NCBI GenBank assembly: GCA_947172415.1
Contig: OX359193.1
Span: forward strand, 382,501-446,500
DNA length: 64,000 nucleotides
From: Chondrosia reniformis
Lineage: Eukaryota; Porifera; Demospongiae; Chondrillida; Chondrillidae
Direction: 5' to 3'
Shown here: positions 62,443 to 64,000 of the stretch, in pieces
How the letters are laid out: each line of letters opens with the position of its first letter
How positions within the stretch are numbered: the first letter of the stretch is position 1
Made by a program: the position numbers and the translations under genes
The notes under the pieces: model-generated
The model's database searches: none
What the model was told of the DNA's origin: nothing
What the model saw: the letters and a program-made list of their open reading frames with translations, nothing else

Positions 62443-63712
62443 TTAGTCTATGTAATCAAAGTCCTCGGGTATACCAAACTGTTTATCTATGGTTGCCTCG
62501 TCAAAAGAAAATTTACTCTTGCACCAAGATTTCACAGAAAAGACATTATCTAAAGAGAAAATACAAATTATGAAACAAAGGCAATCATAAAGGAAGTGCG
62601 CACTTTAAGAATCCAATGTATGGAATACAAAGGATCCCATTCTAAGATACTCCCTCAATATTCTTAAACTACAGTTCTCCATACCTGTCCATCTGTTGGC
62701 TGCTACAACAGCCATCTTGGAGGTCTCTTCTGCACAAAGGAAATTAAGAGCCCAGTGCTACAAACTTGTGTACAGTTTCCTAGTCAAAAGGTTACCCATT
62801 TTTGCGACTCTCTCTGGATCACATATTTTATACTCTTCAAGTTGCTTCAACTGTTTGGCCTGCAGCTCCTTCATAGCAGTGAGTTCCTTCAAGATGTCTT
62901 CTCTGTCGTCCTTCAGTTCAGAGAATCTGCACCTAATGCTGGTCTACAATTGCTCTATTCCAGCACTTACGTCTCCTGATCTCTTTAATTTCGCCAATCT
63001 GATTTCTTCTTGAAGGGAATCTCTCTTCTTCTTGGCCTCTGCAAGGGAGGCAGTTAGCTCCTCCATTTTCCTTTTACGCTAACATGGTTGCCAGAAAAAG
63101 TACAATAAACACCATATATGGGAGGAGGATATCAATTATTGAAATATATAGAGAATTAAAATGTGCTGTTTGGCCATACAGGACTACACAGAAGTTTAAA
63201 CTAAAAACTGTGTCTTTTGACGCTCAAAAGAAAATTCAAAGATCCATATCATATGATCTATAGGAGGGTCATAGGGTATGCTCACATTGTTGGCAGCTTT
63301 GCTTGGAAAGGACCAGAAATAGTTTGACGTTCCTATTCTGTCCGTATCCACCAATGCATCGTCCACTAGGCTCTGCAAGACGTCCTTCACAGACATAGAA
63401 GCTTCCAAACCAAGAGAAATTCATCATTAGCATGTTCTCTCTACTGCTGTAGAGTTAAGGGAATACTTACTTATTCCTTTCTCTTTCGGAGCTATCTTTT
63501 CCAGTTCTTTCAGTTGAAAAAATTCTTTCTGCATACGAATAAGAGAAGAAAACAAATCCAAGTGAACTTGATACTTGTTTACTACCTTCTCATAAAACAG
63601 CTCTAGCAATCGATGTCTCTTTTCTTCTGCGCTAAGTCCTCTCTTCTTGGACTACACAACATAATAAAGGGATAAATAAGAAATGCCATAACGGTATGAA
63701 ACGTATTACCAT
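62443..63712 (-). CDS. MND1: MND1 meiotic recombination protein
   Basis: Eight exons: 63712-63710 (ATG alone), 63651-63586, 63528-63471, 63401-63286, 63078-62971, 62943-62796, 62729-62685, 62549-62443. They give 216 residues, against 205 in human. The winged-helix head reads [70 protein letters not shown] coiled coil follows ([40 protein letters not shown]), then the helical cap [16 protein letters not shown] and the invariant end [15 protein letters not shown]1 pairs with HOP2 and stimulates DMC1/RAD51 strand exchange in meiosis. The only base triplet of coding exon 1 is the start codon; the exon ends exactly after ATG. A copy of its last exon lies at 59417-59520. Confidence 0.95.
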
Positions 63713-64000
63713 TTCTGCTTCAGAGCTTTCTTCTAGCTCTAAACAAAGCTAGCGCCAAAAGTTATCAGTTTTAGGGAAAACTATCGTCGGGAGAATTCCC
63801 TATAGTAAATTATTTTGTTCCCCTCCAGAAAGGTTCATATTAGAACTCTAGATCTAAGTATGTATATAAGTCCTAAATTATCAGTTTATAGAGCATTCAG
63901 TGGTGTGTTTCTCATGGTCTCTCTCCTACTTCAGTGTGTGATATTGTAGCAAAATAATACTTAGTCACCATAAAAACATTATTCCTGAGACCACCCCCAA
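63713..64000. other. Upstream region of MND1, otherwise unassigned
   Basis: AT-rich 288 bp at the window edge. CTAGATCTAAG-type and TATATAAG (about 63865) sequences occur, but no exon or element could be supported. It probably includes the MND1 promoter and 5' UTR. Confidence 0.4.

Overview
This is a eukaryotic nuclear segment from an animal, most likely a non-bilaterian such as a demosponge. About 21 protein-coding genes sit in 64 kb. Almost all are split by many short GT-AG introns (often 50-120 bp), intergenic gaps are frequently under 300 bp, and the DNA is AT-rich. The gene set is animal-like (BRAP, CDT2/DTL, CWC22, S6 kinase, UBE2L3, TMEM17, CCDC42, MND1) plus an opine dehydrogenase of the kind used by marine invertebrates. 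The species is an inference from style and content; I cannot name it. I rebuilt exons by hand from splice signals, reading-phase continuity and family similarity. Summed coding lengths are multiples of three for every complete model.

Layout. 0-5.1 kb: 3' end of DHX37 (+), then an AGC-family kinase (+). 5.3-6.4 kb: a GC-richer stretch that may be a Pol III-type noncoding RNA gene on the minus strand. 6.8-11.7 kb: malectin, an O-fucosyltransferase-like protein and an opine dehydrogenase (all -). 11.9-24.6 kb: CWC22, BRAP and DTL/CDT2 (all +). 24.8-30 kb: a WD40 protein (-) divergent from CCDC42 (+). 30.6-38.8 kb: SVOP-like transporter A, TMEM17 and p70 S6 kinase (all -). 38.9-41.3 kb: UBE2L3 (+), sharing a short divergent promoter with S6K. 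42-47.8 kb: an eIF4H/eIF4B-like factor and SVOP-like transporter B (both -). 48.1-55.9 kb: TRMT2A and an unrecognised 629-residue protein (+). 56.1-63.7 kb: a tandem duplication holding two SEL1-repeat genes (+), then MND1 (-).

Themes. Several genes serve gene expression and growth control: DHX37 (ribosome biogenesis), CWC22 (splicing), TRMT2A (tRNA modification), eIF4H-like and S6K (translation), and UBE2L3, BRAP and DTL (ubiquitin). They are neighbours on a dense chromosome, not an operon or a single path.

Most notable: (1) the first SEL1 copy is broken by a 643-bp inverted-repeat element flanked by a TA duplication, while its tandem twin is intact, and the duplication also carried off the last exon of MND1; (2) a candidate Pol III RNA gene at about 5.34-5.99 kb; (3) an intron with about 24 tandem polypyrimidine-AG|GT splice-site look-alikes; (4) start codons repeatedly set in a TISU/YY1-like AAAATGGC context; (5) two MFS paralogues whose divergence is patchy, as after gene conversion; (6) short inverted-repeat element families in introns.
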